The translations under genes were made by a program, and so were the position numbers. A stretch of DNA of 7,720 bases from Bacillota bacterium (GTDB lineage: Bacteria > Bacillota > Bacilli > Alicyclobacillales > Alicyclobacillaceae): contig JAKADF010000145.1 in assembly GCA_021820805.1 (NCBI GenBank), positions 1 to 7,720 on the forward strand, given 5' to 3'. Below the pieces are notes generated by a model, which was not told where the DNA came from, made no database searches, and saw only the letters and a list, made by a program, of their open reading frames with translations. Shown piece after piece: positions 7,345-7,720 of the stretch (positions are counted from its first letter, which is position 1; the number at the start of each line of letters is the position of its first letter).

Positions 7345-7542
7345 TTACTTTCTGTCTTGTTTCTTAACCGTTTCATCAAGTACCGATTCCGGAATTTTCA
7401 TTGTATCCGTCGTCGTTTCTTCTATTAAACCATTGTCTCTGGTCACTTGGCCGCCGCCAAGTCCTTCATTAATCATCCTGTCAATGTCCAAAAAGTTATC
7501 TTCTCTGCTATCCGAATCACTCGGGCTTGGACTTGCCATCAT
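7345..7542 (-). CDS. Small acidic protein of unknown function, 65 residues
   Basis: A short hydrophilic protein with 15 Asp/Glu against 8 Lys/Arg, no cysteine and no membrane segment or signal peptide. It has a Ser/Pro/Asp-rich N-terminus (ASPSPSDSDS), a central IDRMINEGLGGGQV followed by TRDNGLIEETTTDT, and a charged C-terminus. The central part looks like a conserved core, but I cannot name a family. Translation is well supported: AGGGAG at 7555-7550 lies 7 nt before the first of two tandem ATG codons (7542 and 7539). The frame is also more plausible than the longer frames on the opposite strand, which lack ribosome binding sites. It is followed by its own probable terminator, so it is not co-transcribed with acnA by default. 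A spore-associated role would fit small proteins of this look in Bacillales, but nothing in the sequence proves it. Confidence 0.68.
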   Translation of the reverse strand: MMASPSPSDSDSREDNFLDIDRMINEGLGGGQVTRDNGLIEETTTDTMKIPESVLDETVKKQDRK

Positions 7543-7560
7543 GCTTCAACTCCCTTCGGT

Positions 7561-7570
7561 ATTTGCAAAT
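7561..7570. promoter_or_regulatory. Palindrome near the start of the small gene
   Basis: ATTTGCAAAT is a perfect 10-base palindrome 19-28 bases before the ATG at 7542. It would lie near the transcription start or in the short leader. It could be an operator or chance in AT-rich DNA. Confidence 0.2.
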
Positions 7571-7599
7571 CGTCCTATCACACCAAATGGGCCGACTGT

Positions 7600-7613
7600 C
7601 TGACACATGTCAG
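7600..7613. promoter_or_regulatory. 6-2-6 inverted repeat upstream of the small gene
   Basis: CTGACA-CA-TGTCAG is a perfect dyad 58-71 bases before the ATG at 7542. Its geometry, 6-2-6 with a CA centre, is the same as that of the dyad at 821-834, though the arms differ. The position fits an operator; no partner regulator gene is in the window. Confidence 0.32.
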
Positions 7614-7720
7614 TTCATTTATTGGTCCATTATCTTTTCAATTAACGACATTCTGCGGTGCAGTAAATCGGACGTTTTATGTAATTTCCCCTGTTTTATA
7701 AGCAGTCATTCTTCCTTACT

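Noticed and set aside
7337..7701. Two plus-strand frames of 84-88 residues opposite the small gene
   Set aside because: They have no convincing ribosome binding sites, and the minus-strand 65-residue gene has a good one.

Overview
The window looks like a chromosomal segment of a spore-forming Bacillota of the Bacillales type, possibly near the Alicyclobacillaceae or Paenibacillaceae; that placement is an inference. The grounds are a moderately AT-rich composition, purine-rich AAAGGAGG-type ribosome binding sites, frequent TTG and GTG start codons, a Gram-positive-style lipoprotein, a one-gene AcnA-type aconitase, and a short fragment that faintly resembles the spore germination protein GerPE. 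No rRNA, tRNA, CRISPR array, insertion sequence or phage gene is visible. It reads as ordinary chromosome with small independent transcription units, not as a defence island or a mobile element.

Layout, left to right. 50-676 (-): a YwaF-family (TIGR02206) integral membrane protein whose C-terminal end looks truncated or frame-disrupted at the window edge. 677-876: divergent intergenic region with a 6-2-6 inverted repeat. 877-1623 (+): a TauE/SafE-family permease. 1700-2497 (-): an unrecognised lipoprotein, convergent with the permease. 2498-2899: a 402-base gap that holds a short plus-strand coding remnant (2514-2612) and the leader of the next gene. 2900-4297 (+): an MFS transporter with the signature motifs of the phosphate:H+ symporter (PHS) family. 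4324-4364: a perfect 14-bp hairpin between the convergent transporter and aconitase genes. 4426-7128 (-): aconitate hydratase AcnA, best read as starting at a TTG behind a consensus ribosome binding site. 7241-7285: a hairpin plus T-tract, on the minus strand, that separates acnA from the small gene upstream. 7345-7542 (-): a 65-residue acidic protein of unknown function. 7543-7720: its upstream region, with two palindromes and no convincing gene.

The genes do not form one operon. Orientation alternates and most genes appear to be single transcription units. The only pathway assignment that is firm is AcnA (citrate/isocitrate, TCA cycle). The two transporters probably handle small anions: sulfur or organic anions for TauE/SafE, and phosphate or a related substrate for the MFS protein. 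I found no evidence of a new multi-gene system. The points most worth checking are the plus-strand coding remnant at 2514-2612, the broken C-terminus of the YwaF-family gene, the start-codon corrections, and the orphan lipoprotein.
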